Source: Mytilisepta virgata (taxonomy: Eukaryota > Mollusca > Bivalvia > Mytilida > Mytilidae). Taken from it: a DNA stretch of 64,000 nucleotides. Positions 11,505-23,669 of this stretch are shown piece after piece. Position 1 is the first letter of the stretch. Each line of letters opens with the position of its first letter. Made by a program: the position numbers and the translations under genes. The notes below the pieces were generated by a model. It did no database searches, was not told where the DNA came from, and saw only the letters and a list, made by a program, of their open reading frames with translations. Location: the NCBI GenBank assembly GCA_028015205.1, contig CM051518.1:34748001-34812000 (forward strand). Direction: 5' to 3'.

Positions 11505-12445
11505 AAAATAATTTAGACAATAACAGTTGGACATTACTATTGCAGCGCGATAAAGTCAACTTGAAACCGAGACTGACCTTAATTTAGCCAATGGGAATCG
11601 GGAAATACTAGTAAAATAATTTAGCCAATAACAGTTGGGCACGGTTATTGCAGCATGATACGGAAGTCAGTGATACCGAGGCTGACCTTAATTTAGCGAA
11701 TATATAGCTGACCTAAATCATTACAAGTTTTAGCTTTCTTAAAAGCTGTGGACTGCTTCGCTGTATCTTAATTTATGGTAATATGTGAGCATGTGGTTGT
11801 TGATTTAGTATTGGAATTCTCTCCAGTAAAATTTTCCGCGCGAAAACAACAAATAGACACGACTGTGGAGGTGTGCCTAGATTGGCAGAAGTTTATAAAG
11901 TAGAGATCATGCATTTTTTGTTGTAAACATAGGATTATAGTGTATACGATTAAGCAAAACAAACCGTGTGTATTGCAGATTAACAAAGCAAATATACACG
12001 TATTAATAATTGATTTCAATAATGAATTTCAGAATATATGAAAATTACAAAAACATGTAATGACAGTTGATCGGAATACATAGTTAATTTTCCGGCTTTT
12101 GATGACTTATCCTGAACTAGTAAAGTCTGTAATTCTTTATCTCATTTAAACCAATGGTTGTTGCTGTATCTCAGCCGCATCATAAAGTAACCAATCAGCG
12201 ATCAGTAATTATTTCAAGATGGAGTGTATGTCTACTGAAACTAATAGCTCCGCACCGTGATGCGAAGCAATAATTGCAGCATGATACGGAAGTCACTGAT
12301 ACGGAGGCTGGCCTTAATTTAGCGAATATATAGCTGACCAAAATCAGGATAATTGCAGCATGATACAGAAGCCAGTGATACCGAGGCTGACCTTAATTTA
12401 GCGAATCGCAATTTTGAACTATATATAGCTGACCTAAATCAGCTC
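11505..12445 (+). repeat. Four diverged copies of a ~80-100 bp motif
   Basis: The block around ATTGCAGCATGATACGGAAG, then CTGACCTTAATTTAGC, then TATATAGCTGACC recurs near 11539, 11646, 12273 and 12352. The first copy is the most diverged; the last two are adjacent. No protein-coding logic is seen. Confidence 0.6.
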
Positions 12446-12589
12446 GTTTCACCAGTATTTTCTTATTATAGGATATATAACAATTTTATCATCATAGAAA
12501 GGTTTAGGGATAGGTTTCTTGAAATGATGGTTTTAATGAATACATTTAAATTCTTGCATGTTTTTTTAAGTTAATTTTTTTTAAATAAG

Positions 12590-12955
12590 CTCCACAGTTA
12601 AAGTCTTTCCTCTAAAAAATTTTAATCAAGTTTATCAGGGATAAGTTGATGTCATCACTTTGGAAATTTTACGGTCGTCATCACGAATTGATTGACCGTT
12701 ACAGTGTTCCAATATCTAAGATGATGTTAGACCTGTTCCCACTGTCGTAACATTTCATGTACCTCCACCGATTTGTGACTACCACCGGATTTATTTTGTT
12801 GAACTTCACGACGGGTGCCGTATACGGAGCAGGAGCTCCTGTTTATTGTTTTTTTTTAGTTTTCAGTGTTTATTTGTTGTGCTTGTGGTTGATCATTTGT
12901 CTTCCTGGGTTTTGTTTGTCTAATGGATTGCTCCTAGGTATATTTGTCCACTTTA
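12590..12955 (+). pseudogene. Retroelement 3' end: reverse-transcriptase ORF C-terminus plus tail
   Basis: The plus-strand frame around 12627-12750 reads SSLWKFYGRHHELIDRYSV and ends at a stop near 12750, matching my recollection of the C-terminus of an RT-encoding element common in mussels. A 200-base tail follows. Parts of that tail recur at 38437-38622 and 54728-54882 (TTATTTGTTGTGCTTGTGGT, then TCTTCC(T/C)GGGTTTG, GCTCC...GGTATATTTGTCC). Everything upstream of the C-terminus is missing, so it is a 5'-truncated dead copy. The class (Penelope-like or other) is uncertain. Confidence 0.6.
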
Positions 12956-12959
12956 TTTA

Positions 12960-14275
12960 AGATATATAAAAGTTAACATATCAACAAGATCCAGATTTAT
13001 ATTTTCTAGTTGTCTGTGCAAAATTTAAAAGAAACATGTAACTTAGCTCCAAGTTAGCTACCTTAGATAGATTAAAATGTTTTAAAAATAGAAAGAGAAA
13101 GGCGTGACTAAAGTTCGTGGCATATAAACATACCACCAGATAAAGACATACAACAATTTCTACCAAATCACATTAAATATATAGCCAAATCATTCAATTA
13201 GAATTCATTGTTTGTAAGGTTTACTGCCTATGTCATAAAAAGTCACTGAACTTATAAAAGCTTTTTATTATAGGGATGGACGACCAAAAATGTCCTCATT
13301 TTTTTTTAAAGCAATCCCTCAAATCACCGTTTTCGGTCAGGACTACAAATATGTGGGAAATTTCAAGTATAAATCTTGCAACTGAACTGAACAGGGTGGA
13401 AGGAATTGTATTATGAAACTGTTTTATTCGGCTTATTGGATTCTTTTAGTTTAATCTTTTTGAACATTTTAGAAATTGAGCACAACTGACGAGTCGTAAA
13501 TCGACGAAATGTGCACATTTTGGGAATCACAATTGGTTTCAAAGAACTTATTGTACCGAAAATTATATCAAATTAGATAAGCGCTAGTAATGCATGAAAA
13601 TGTTTTCCATTTGTTCACTCTGTAACAGGTCTGCTTTTACAATATACAAAAATACAAATAATTTTCGTATAGTTTTGCATTTATTTATACACAATTCAGG
13701 GTTTTTTTCCCAATAAAGTTTTATAAGACTTTGTCATTCTTCCTTAGAATTAGCGAAGGTTTTCTTCACTCCACTTAACTTAAGGGTTTACAACAGCTGA
13801 ATTAAACAATGTACCTAACTGTAGAATTATGTACTTATTGGGACTGATTTTTATTGTACGTCTGCTTTTCATTAACCCCATACTTATAAGCATCTCATAT
13901 TTGATCCTGTTCCAGTAATATAATTGTTTTTTATTGGCTGATCAGGCTTTCAATTTTTGTGGCTTATCTTCTAGGCTAATTATACTTACCTGAAAATGCT
14001 GATATTGATGTAAAAATATGGCACCTGCCAGCGAGGTGTTATTTTTGTCACATTTCCCAATATTTAAACTTATTAAAGGTATACGTATCGAAATCTGTCC
14101 TTTTTTATTTATTGCTAATACTTAAGATGTTAAAATGTTTGATCGATGTTTTATTGGCAAAATAGTATCCATATAATTGATGGCTGGTCAAGTTTAATGT
14201 TTACTGAGAAGAGTATTGTCAACACCTGATTGACAATTATGACCCCTGGAAAGCCTGTCCACTATTGCTCATTTA
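12960..14275. other. Intergenic upstream of gene B
   Basis: AT-rich; no supported gene or repeat. The short minus-strand open frame at 12981-13166 has no supporting features. Confidence 0.5.
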
Positions 14276-14282
14276 CATTCCA

Positions 14283-14290
14283 TATAAAAA
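14283..14290 (+). promoter_or_regulatory. TATA box of gene B
   Basis: TATAAAAA, 69 bases before the donor GTAAGT at 14352. It predicts transcription from about 14313 and a short non-coding first exon ending at 14351. Confidence 0.65.
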
Positions 14291-14312
14291 GCATGCTTTT
14301 TGTAACAGTACG

Positions 14313-14351
14313 TCGCATTATTTCTACAGCCAAGCAAGCACCAAACCAAAA
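14313..14351 (+). other. Gene B non-coding exon 1 (5' UTR)
   Basis: It lies between the predicted start site about 30 bases after the TATA box and a consensus donor (AAAA|GTAAGT). Intron 1 runs 14352-14869 and ends in TATTACAG. The 5' edge is estimated. Confidence 0.5.
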
Positions 14352-14875
14352 GTAAGTACAAGAATTAAGTTTTGATTTTTTAATGCAAGTTATTCTAAAG
14401 TACGGCAATATTTTTCATTTTTAAAAAAAAATGTATGTAAAATATTTACATATTAGTTTAAAGTCCGTAAAACTGATGAATAGGCAGTAATTATTCGAAA
14501 GAACAATTTGGATGCAAAGACTCCTCGTATAGTATTAATTCGATAGTGCCGAAAGTCTTTATATTCAGAAATTGTCATTCAAATCCGAATTATTTTTTTA
14601 TTTTTTGACTGAACTTGTTCTTGTTGTTTTTTTTTGTTGTTTTTTTTCGGGGTACTTGATCATATCTATTAACGACATAGCCATATCTATTAATATCTTC
14701 TGGGAAATTAAAAACTTAACCGAGCTCATGTTGGGCATCAGTTTATAATACTAAGAATATCTCCATTTCGGCGAATATCCATTTTTCGAATCGGTCTAGA
14801 AAATTATTTAAGCAAATTATAAATGAACATTATTGATATAGCACATTTTTTTGGTTTTTAATATTACAGATAACA

Positions 14876-15151
14876 ATGAAAATTGGATTGGTATTTGTAT
14901 TGGTAGTGGCCTTATTAGGTTTTACAACAGCACAGCTAAACTTCTTCCCAGGTCTTAATTCAGCAGGCGCCGGACAGCTTCTTACTCTTGGAGCATTGTC
15001 ACTACCATTCCTTCTAGCTGGTGGTGGTGGTGGTGGTGGCTTCTTTGGAGGAGGCAGGAGAGGGCCACCGAGGACGCAATATGTCCCATTTTTCATTCCT
15101 CCACCACCGAGGCCTTTCATTGGACGGTTCCCACCACCTGGCTTTATATGA
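14876..15151 (+). CDS. Gene B: small secreted Gly/Pro/Phe-rich protein (91 aa)
   Basis: A single coding exon starts at the first ATG, 6 bases after acceptor TATTACAG (ends 14869), and stops with TGA one base before donor GTGAGT (15153). Residues 1-19 are a typical signal peptide ending TTA; the mature chain starts QLNFFPG. A hydrophobic Leu-rich stretch (about 35-48), a run of seven Gly, FFGGGRRG, then Pro-rich IPPPPRP and FPPPGFI follow. No cysteines and no membrane segment other than the signal. Gly-rich plus Pro/aromatic-rich secreted proteins of this size are common among mollusc shell and periostracal proteins; that role is inferred. Gene structure and a shared RR/RG-x-P-x-T-x-Y-x-P pattern link it to gene C. 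The minus-strand frame over the same bases is its mirror. Confidence 0.8.
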   Translation: MKIGLVFVLVVALLGFTTAQLNFFPGLNSAGAGQLLTLGALSLPFLLAGGGGGGGFFGGGRRGPPRTQYVPFFIPPPPRPFIGRFPPPGFI

Positions 15152-15152
15152 G

Positions 15153-15974
15153 GTGAGTTTTAATCACAATGCATTTTACATTGCATACAAGATATAAGAT
15201 AAACTATGTGTAATCTACTTCTGTCGTCGTTTTATCGATGTATAAAGAGAAAAACAACTTTTTACGATACCAATTAAGAGGCAAACTCCTCCTTCACTTT
15301 TGAATTTTTATCAATTTTGTGTGCCATATTGTTGCTTACTAACTGTAGAAGCGCAATAATAAGGTTTTGGAATTCAAATTTTTAAAAGAGGGCCTGGGAG
15401 GGACCAAAAAGTGCCAAATTATAAAAAGAGCCCTGTGACGTGAAATCCTCTTTCATTTTTGAATTTAAACCATTTTTATTGCTGCCATATTATTGCTTAC
15501 CAACGATAGATGCGCAATAAGGTTTTGGAATTCCAATTTTTTGTACAGGGGGGGTGGGATGGACCAAAAAGGGCCAAAACAGAAAAAGACCAAAATTACT
15601 AAAATTTTATCTAAAGAAAAAAAAATTGAAGAAATTTGTGAATTTCAGTTTAAGGGGCTATAGGTCCCTAAACGGGTCCAAATAGTTAAATTATAGTAAA
15701 AGTGCGTTGTGATATATTTGAGAAATTTTTGTTTACAAATAAATGTGGGGTGCGGGTATAACTATCGTTACGACATCCCCTACCTCTTGTTTGTGATTAA
15801 TTCTACTGTCCAGAAAGCATTTATTGCAAAATAATTTTCTATTCAAAATTAAATTTTAGGTGTTATCATATTATATAGAATTATGTTTAATTATGGAATA
15901 TGATGTTTATTTTTGTTTTTAAAATATCTTTATAGTTATTAAAAGTTAATCTTGTGTTCTTTTTATTATTTCAG
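15153..15974 (+). other. Gene B intron 2, containing a two-copy repeat
   Basis: GTGAGT donor and TTATTTCAG acceptor. At about 15285-15440 and 15441-15600 two diverged copies of a roughly 156-base segment occur (CCTC(C/T)TTCA(C/T)TTTTGAATTT, TATT(G/A)TTGCTTAC, GCGCAATAA, GGTTTTGGAATTC). Confidence 0.6.
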
Positions 15975-16100
15975 TTTTAACACCGACACATATTGGTACA
16001 GTTAAAGATGATACTTGTGTTCTTCAGTTTATGATATTGTGTTATCCGGTCCCGTGTTTGAAATTATGTTAATTGAATTAAACCATTTAAAATCTTATAT
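15975..16100 (+). other. Gene B 3' UTR exon with ATTAAA signal
   Basis: It starts after acceptor TTATTTCAG. The variant poly(A) signal ATTAAA is at 16077-16082, giving an expected end near 16100. A separate 3' UTR exon just after the stop codon also occurs in gene C. Confidence 0.55.
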
Positions 16101-16848
16101 CACGGTATTTTGCTTATTTATAGGATTGGTTTAGGTATTAAGTACCGAAAATTTTCGAACATAAATGATCAAATGACCATTACAAAATAAAAATGTTATA
16201 TCTCCCATTTTACAAATTAGAAAATTCAAAATGTATAAAATCTTTGGGAAATATTCTGTAATATTATTGTATTTTGTAGTGTTTTTTTTTTGTTCCGCCT
16301 AACCCTAGCAACATATTATAATTTTTCATAGCAACGAAAATATCACATTCCGCGATCGAACATTACCGAAATCGAAAATATCATCCTTTCCAGCCGAGTT
16401 TTACCGATTAGTATTTCACTTCTTGTATTGTCTCTTCAGACAATTCTGCAAATGACATACCAGCAGAATAATGGAAACCGGTTATAAATCTTGAAAATGA
16501 AGACAACCAACTTGTCGTCTGATGTTTGTCAGCTTGGGCGGAAGTGAAATACTAATCGGTAAAACTCGCCAAAATTATCACATGTTGCTTGGGTAGTGTC
16601 ATTTGGGTCATTTGTCTGTATGATTCTTTTTGTTTTCATCTTGAACCTGAAAAGTACATGTATTTTTACAATTCTATAATTATAGGTTATTACAGTTGCC
16701 ACAACCCTACCAGGTGTTGGTTCTGCAGTACCACTATTGTCCGCGTTTTTATTGATATTATATTGTTGACTTAAAATACTGTTAATTCATTGAGATACTG
16801 TATTGTTTATTTCACATCAACTAATCCAGATGAGATCAAGGCATTGAG

Positions 16849-17003
16849 TATTATAAAAAAACATACTACTTTAGTTGAGGGTGTTATGGTAGATTACCAC
16901 ACGAAGAAAAATTATCACCCTCTACTCCGTCTCGGGTGATATTTTTTCTTCGTGTGGTAATCTACAATAACACCTTCAACTAAAGGCAGTATGTTTATAA
17001 TAT
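16849..17003. mobile_element. Long foldback hairpin element
   Basis: A left arm of about 70 bases (16849-16920) is complementary, with a few mismatches, to the right arm 16934-17003. Only 13 bases (TCTACTCCGTCTC) separate the arms. The arm core is GATTACCACACGAAGAAAAA. There is no coding content. Such snapback sequences arise from MITE-type elements; superfamily unknown. Confidence 0.75.
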
Positions 17004-20000
17004 TGCAACCGCATGCAATATTGCTTTAAAAATTAACGTCATTCATATAGGAATTAGACTGATTTGATTATTTAAAAAATCTTGTTATACAATGAAAGGG
17101 TTATTCTCATTAATATTAATGATATCTATAATACTAAATTTAAGAATTAGCCGAATAGGCGGCAAAATGCGTGGTTTACAATAAACGATGTATGGTTCAG
17201 ATTATAAAGGTTATTATCGGATTTGACAATCTGCATTTATAAATTTAAACTGCAGTTTTATTTATGTGCAAATGGAATTTTTATGCACTTTTCCGATATG
17301 AATTCTCCCAACATATCCTTTAGAAGGTTCTCGAATGCATCATTTTAACACATTGATTTAAATAAATAAGTATGCACATATTTTGAATGTCTTTCTGTTT
17401 GAAATTACGGAAAAAGAATAAAACAAATTAAAAACATTCTCCTTCGAGTGGGATGTTTCCGCTTCATGGATTATTTTTCTACAATAACCAATTTCTCCTA
17501 ACTGTAAAGGTTATGAACTTTGAAGATTATGAAGAAGTAAGGTAAAGTTAAGAGGAATTCCTAACAGTTTTTTGGATTGCTCGGATGTTTACCTTGCACA
17601 AAGTGATAAAACCAACCATTATCTATTTTTACATTATTTGTCATATGACCTGTCTAAATATATCTCTACCATACAATTCTCTGTAAGCCCTAGATAAAAA
17701 TATTTTTAACAAATGGTCATCTTTATCATTAACGGCGAAATTTATCTCGGACATCTTTGATAAATATAAACGTGGACAGCACACGCAGCAACACACTAAA
17801 AATGCTTTTATCGTCTGATTATTGGATATATTTGTGAACTAAGCCTCACTTGCCCTGCCCATGATGGCAATGGAACAATTGGAACAATTATTTTCCAAAA
17901 ATTGGCTCTACCAAATTCACGGCATCTTTTAAAAAATTCATCCGCCACTAAGGAAATGTTTACTTTCATATTTATTTTGAAAGAAAAAGGTAATGCACTA
18001 TGAAATGTGTATTAAATGAACTTTTCATCAAGTTCCAGTTCAGAATTAATTTTAACAATAAAAATATTGACAATTTTTGTGGTTGTGTTTTCTTCATAGA
18101 TTTTGACCTTGATGGAACCTTAAGGTCCATGTTGGTAATTCTACGTGGCATACAGTCTACTTCATCAGTGGATACATCTTTGGTAGTAACGAACAGCCGC
18201 ATATGACAATTGGGTCACATTGACCTACATTTCACGCTTCATTGACTTTGGTTAAAGTTTGCATTAACATCCATTTCTGGAATGCTACATCATATATAGA
18301 CATGAAACTATCAGTTGATACCACCTACTTGACAAGAAAGTTTATGGGAAGCCAACCACAACATCCATATTGAGTTCCTGTTCCATGAATAACATGGCCG
18401 CAACAACTTTTTATAGTCAATATGGCCACCATAAAAAAAAAAAAAAAAAAAAAAATGGTTATTTTCCCGCGCCCGCGCGGGTTCAGTGTCTAGTATATAT
18501 ATAATTGCACAAGACAATATTCCTGAATTTCAATGCGATAAATCTATAATACCAATTTCCTCATTATTTGCAAGTCGTGTGGCGTCAGCAATACTCAAGC
18601 CCAAAAAATGTGGAAACAATTGTTACGTTATGTCTGAGGCAAGATCAGTTATTTACCGGTCATTCATGTAACACCCCGATTATGACTTTTTGGTGTTGAG
18701 TACACATCTGATATTTAGCAGTTTTACAGTGTTTTAATAGGTAACATTGGCTCATATAACCCAAATTATCTTGAAATTAATTAAAAACTACTGTTTGGTA
18801 TAGATGACACATAGTGAAAATAATTTATGGAAATATGTATTCAAATGGTCACAGAATTAATTGAAAGATACAAGGTTTTATTGCCAGAAAATTTTTAATT
18901 AAAGAATCATTGATTAATGTTCACAATATTTCCAAGATTTTTTGTATGAAGTGCGCTCTGATGTCAAATAATCCCAGTCAATTCTAATTAAGGGTGTTCG
19001 ACGCCAGGGGAATCTCCGACTAATAACATGTGTCCGTTTTAAAAAAAAAATATCTCAATTATCCAACTCTATTAGTTCTTTGGTAGTTAATCGGAGAAAA
19101 TAAGAGGAATTTACCAATCAAATAAATAGAATTGATAAAATGCAAAACAACATCTAATTAAAACAATTAATGTTACTTTTAAAACAATAATTAATACACA
19201 GCAAAATTTTCGGAACATTCAATACTTGTCGTTTATTTTAAGCATAATAATGAAATATAACATTCCTGTCAATTTAGATCTTGAGCTGCATGTCGAGTGG
19301 AGAACTTTATCTAGATCTTGGTTTTCAAAATATTGGCAAAGTAAAATCTAGTGGAAATAATAACAAAGTTAATCTAGATTTTAATAATCTTGGCAAAATT
19401 TGTCGACTGGACATTAATAGCACTATTGTTATCTGATTTGTTACCTATTTCGTCCTTACCACCAGAAAACACAAGAAAGAATTTTCTACAAATCCCACTT
19501 TTCAAACCTTTCTCCAGAACCCTCCATTACTGCATTCCGATGACCAAAAAGTGTAAATGACATACTTGTGCGAGCCAACATTACCAGTAAGTTGTGATCA
19601 ATGTCGAGATTTTTCAGACAAATTATTTATGACTTGTTATCAGATGCTATATAGACTGGCCTTCAAAACCTAGTGTGAACGGTACATCTTGAAACTTGAT
19701 CTAAGTGCTTGAGTGTGCAATCTGTAATCTGCAGCACGTATGAGAAAAGCATGAAAGACCACAGAAGTAATCTAGCCAACAAAGAATTTTTACCGATTAG
19801 TCAGCTTTTTCGGTCGACAGGTCACAATTGGGATGACTGTGCTAGAATGAAAGTCACATTAATAGAAAAAAGATCTATATTTTAGTGATCAGGACAGACA
19901 GAGAAAGCTTTCGGATAAAAGAACAGGTATAGCAATAAACAGGTAAAGAAAACAATTTATTTTCTTCTGCTACCAACAGGAAACAAAGTAACATTTATAA

Positions 20001-21245
20001 AGTGGTTCAAAATTTGCTGTGTTTGAATTATGGTTTCATTATTTTTCCAGACTTTTAATAACATTATGATATGACATCATTTTCAAAGTACCCTTTTTGA
20101 TGCTAGATATTATTTCTCAGCTGTTGTTGGTAAACAATGATTCAGAGTGCTGTACTTTTCTCTTTCATTGCATTTTGTTATTATTGAACTTAATGAATAA
20201 AGCACTTAGGAAGCAGCCATTGATTTTCATTTTTGTTTTAATAGAGTTGGAGAGGGTACAAGAAAGTGATCCTCGGTGTTGTATTTTTTTTGCCGTAGCA
20301 TTCAGGAATATTTTAATTTTCATGTAATATTCAGCCATGGAGTTTATCTCTCTTAAAAACTCATTTAGTACCCACCTCCCGAAAATAAAACATTGTCCAC
20401 TTATTTGGATTACTTTTAAAGCCTTTCTTTGTTTGTTTGACGCATACCTCATATATCTATACTTCAATAAGTTCTAAAATGGTGTGATGAAGATAGGAGA
20501 GAGGAAGAGAGAAAGCTACTAGTTTCAAGAACTAGGTACCTTGACTTAAGAGGCTCCTTGGACATAGAACTCTTATCTTAAACTTCACAGTAAATTATCA
20601 AAAATTTTAAAATGGTCTTAAACAAGGTTTACCTCGATTTTAATAGGAAAGTATGGTATAGGATCTAATAAAAATGGCCAAAATGAGAGAAGGACATTAT
20701 GTATGAGGAAGATCGCAGGTTTTAATTTTACTGTCATCATTTTACTCCTTAAACTTATCTTTGATAATTTCAGACAATTACATGTGTAGAAAATTTTAAC
20801 TATTTTGTAATATCATAAGAATTACCCTGTAATAGTTCATCTTTCGAGTTTAAATTGTCTTTCGTCTTCAACTCAATTCAATAATCAATGTCACTACCAT
20901 TAGCAAACATTTCAGAGTCTAACGTAATTCATAAATGGTATTCTTTTTGCATCAAATACCTAATTTTTGAGCGGGGCTACACTCGTGATCAAAATTTTGG
21001 AAACCAATAGTAATCAAAACACGGTGAGCATGAATTCAAAACACCTAACAATCAGTTAAGGTCAGGGAAGTAATGTTGACCAACGGGTCAATGGCTATCG
21101 TTAATTTTATAGATTACCACAAATATGTTAAATACACAAAAAAAAGAAAGACGAGTATATGATGACCATTAATGAACGACCATTAATGAATGACAAATAT
21201 TGATTGACTTGTAATCATTTTTTGTTTGTTTGTTTTTTTGGCCAC
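17004..21245. other. Intergenic between genes B and C
   Basis: No supported gene. A 23-base A run lies at 18433-18455, followed at 18473-18481 by the GC-rich CCCGCGCGGG palindrome, possibly the tail and flank of a retroposed sequence. Short open frames at 18000-18206, 18311-18671 and 20097-20467 overlap on both strands and show no domain. Confidence 0.45.
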
Positions 21246-21251
21246 TTGAAT

Positions 21252-21259
21252 TATAAATA
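21252..21259 (+). promoter_or_regulatory. TATA box of gene C
   Basis: TATAAATA, 50 bases before donor GTAAGA (21302). It predicts a very short non-coding exon of about 21282-21301, then a 1.5-kb intron to acceptor TTGTTACAG (ends 22831). Confidence 0.5.
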
Positions 21260-22847
21260 CTGAGATTTGGCAGTCCCGTTAGTCTTGGAGTTAATAACAA
21301 GGTAAGATATCCATTAATATTTTTGCAACAAGAAACTTTGGAGTAGTTTTTACATATCAGAATTCCACAAACTTTAAGATTACAAATATATGGATTGCTT
21401 TCTTTTGGGGGGTTGTCATTTGCACATTTTTATGTTTATGTAACTTGTATTCCTTGTCATAAAACGGTTCCTTCATTATACGATTTATTCAAAATTTGTT
21501 TTCCGATATTTGAAAAATCTAACTCGTGCTTATCCAAAAAAAAATAATGTCAAACAACAGATGGGTTTGTTGTTCGTATAGCAATTATAATTCGTTGTTA
21601 AAAGTGCAACGAAAGAACTGCATGTAAAGAGATATCAAACCTCCGCAATAACAACATGCGTACCAATTGAATGCATGCAATGTTTAATTCTAAAGAGAAA
21701 CCGGATGTCGATCTTATTAATGAGAAAAGGGAATTTTAATTAAAACAATTTCAGAAAAAATTCAGTCTATCTCCAATAAGTACTACAATAAACTAATGGA
21801 TTATTAAAAGTCAAAAGAAACAAAAACATCACTGAATTTAAAAGAATAACCTTTGCTGTTGTTATTTTAAGTATAATTCCTTTCATTTATAAATCTTAAA
21901 TACTAAATTAATAGTCTGGAATTATATTTTGTTTCTGATTTTGTAGCTGTTGAAACAAAACATTTTATAGACTAGAGTTAGTTTAAGTATTATATGAACA
22001 TAGCTAACAATTTTGCTTGACAAGAATCAAAGCAAAAGTTGTATGAAAAAAACAAAAATTTTCGGGTAAATTTTTAAAGTTCTTCTTGTTTATTGAGTAA
22101 TATATAAGATGTTTGTCGTGTTCAGTCCTATGAGATGTTATCACATTGACGATTATTCCCTATCCTTACATTTTCATAAATATCTAAACCACTTAGATTA
22201 CTTGGAAATGTCTAAACCAGTTAGGTTAATGGTAAATGATGATTATTTCGAATAAATATAGATTATTGTATAAAAAAGATAAACTACTTGTTCCAGGGAA
22301 CCTGAGATGTAAACATATGTTATGTCTAATCCGCTTCTTGTCCGCGGTAGACGGTTCTCCCTCCACCAAATAAGGCTAATTATACTGAAAAAGGTGTGAC
22401 ATACCAGTGAGCCGCACGTAGAAATGTTGACAGACGTATTTAAATACTTCTGGTATTAGCATTAGTTAAATTAATTGTTTTCTTTTTGATAATAGTTACT
22501 AAAACTAAAGTTCGGAAATAACATGAACTCAAAACAGAGTTTTGAGCTTAACTATGTTCAAATAACTGATTTGATATTTTTGATAATTTTCTTCTTTCAA
22601 TAGTGTCTGTCGTGATAAGCGAAGCTGAGAATAGACGTTTTGTCTATTGAAAACCTTACAGCAACTCTAAAGATAAAGTCTCTGTTTTTTTTATGATTTT
22701 AGCTTAATGTCCGAATAATACATGGATGTGTTCACTTTCTCATAAACATTAACCGCACATCCGTCTTTTACGTTATCACAGCAGTACAAGTAGTTTACTG
22801 TTTATTGATAAAAGATGTATCTTTGTTACAGATTAAAGCTGTACACC

Positions 22848-23045
22848 ATGAAGGTATTATACATTGTTACAACACTGTTATTATTGTCAGTGGTCTCTGT
22901 CAATGCTCAGTTAGGAAGTTTGTTACTTGGTGGATTATTTTTCAATCGTTTGTTCAATAGAGGAGGTAGATCTGTACCATATTACACAGATGTCAGGTAC
23001 TATCCTGTGTTTCTAGGACATGGCGGAGGTCTACATTATAGATAA
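22848..23045 (+). CDS. Gene C: small secreted Gly/Arg/Tyr-rich protein (65 aa)
   Basis: The exon begins after acceptor TTGTTACAG (ends 22831). I chose the ATG at 22848 rather than an upstream in-frame ATG at 22815, which lies in the intron. Residues 1-20 are a signal peptide ending VNA; the mature chain starts QLGSLLLGGLFF. RLFNRGGRSVPYYTDVRYYP and GHGGGLHYR follow: basic, Gly- and Tyr-rich, with no Cys. The stop codon is 9 bases before donor GTATGT (23055). The architecture is the same as gene B, and RSVPYYTDVRYYPVF aligns loosely with gene B's RRGPPRTQYVPFF, so the two are probably diverged paralogues. A shell, periostracum or other extracellular structural role is inferred from composition only. 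Confidence 0.75.
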   Translation: MKVLYIVTTLLLLSVVSVNAQLGSLLLGGLFFNRLFNRGGRSVPYYTDVRYYPVFLGHGGGLHYR

Positions 23046-23442
23046 ATCTTATAGGTATGTGTACATTATCTAAATAATAGGTGTTAAATTTAAGTATTTA
23101 TATATTATCCGCGTACCTTTGCCTTAAAAATAAAAAATAAGTTCTTTTAAAAGATATAAGCCTAATGCGGCTTAGATATACGCTTGGTGAAAATTCGATC
23201 TTTTCCAACAATTATTCTGAAGGTATAGGCATTTCAAAAGTATCCTTATACGGATGTAGTTTGTTAATCTACAAATCGCTATATTTTATTATGCAAGTGC
23301 ACATTTTGTATTTCTTCACACTTGTACAAATAGCCATCTTAAAAAGCTTTATGATATAGAATTTTAATTGTGATGCACTGTTTTGTTTGTTTTTTTGCTT
23401 AAGCCTTTTTGTGTATAATTATATATTATTTCTTTTTTTCAG

Positions 23443-23665
23443 TATTCGTGTCTTAAAAGTACAAGAAGACTATGATAAGCGGTTAGTCGGATATTGCTGC
23501 AATGTAAAAAAAATATTGAAATGAAAACTTTCATTTTACTTTCAAATTTTCGTTGAAATATTTTATTTACCACAAGCTGTAGCAATATACATGTATACTT
23601 ATTTTTAACAAAATTGGTGTTGTGTAAAAATCATGCTACCAATAAATGAAATTAAAAAACAATGT
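23443..23665 (+). other. Gene C 3' UTR exon with AATAAA
   Basis: It starts after a strong polypyrimidine acceptor (TTTTTTTCAG, ending 23442). AATAAA lies at 23641-23646, giving an end near 23665. No coding sequence is expected. Confidence 0.65.
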
Positions 23666-23669
23666 AAAT

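Noticed and set aside
14830..15120. Minus-strand Pro-rich 96-codon frame
   Set aside because: It is the complement of gene B's Gly codons; gene B has the signal peptide and splice sites.
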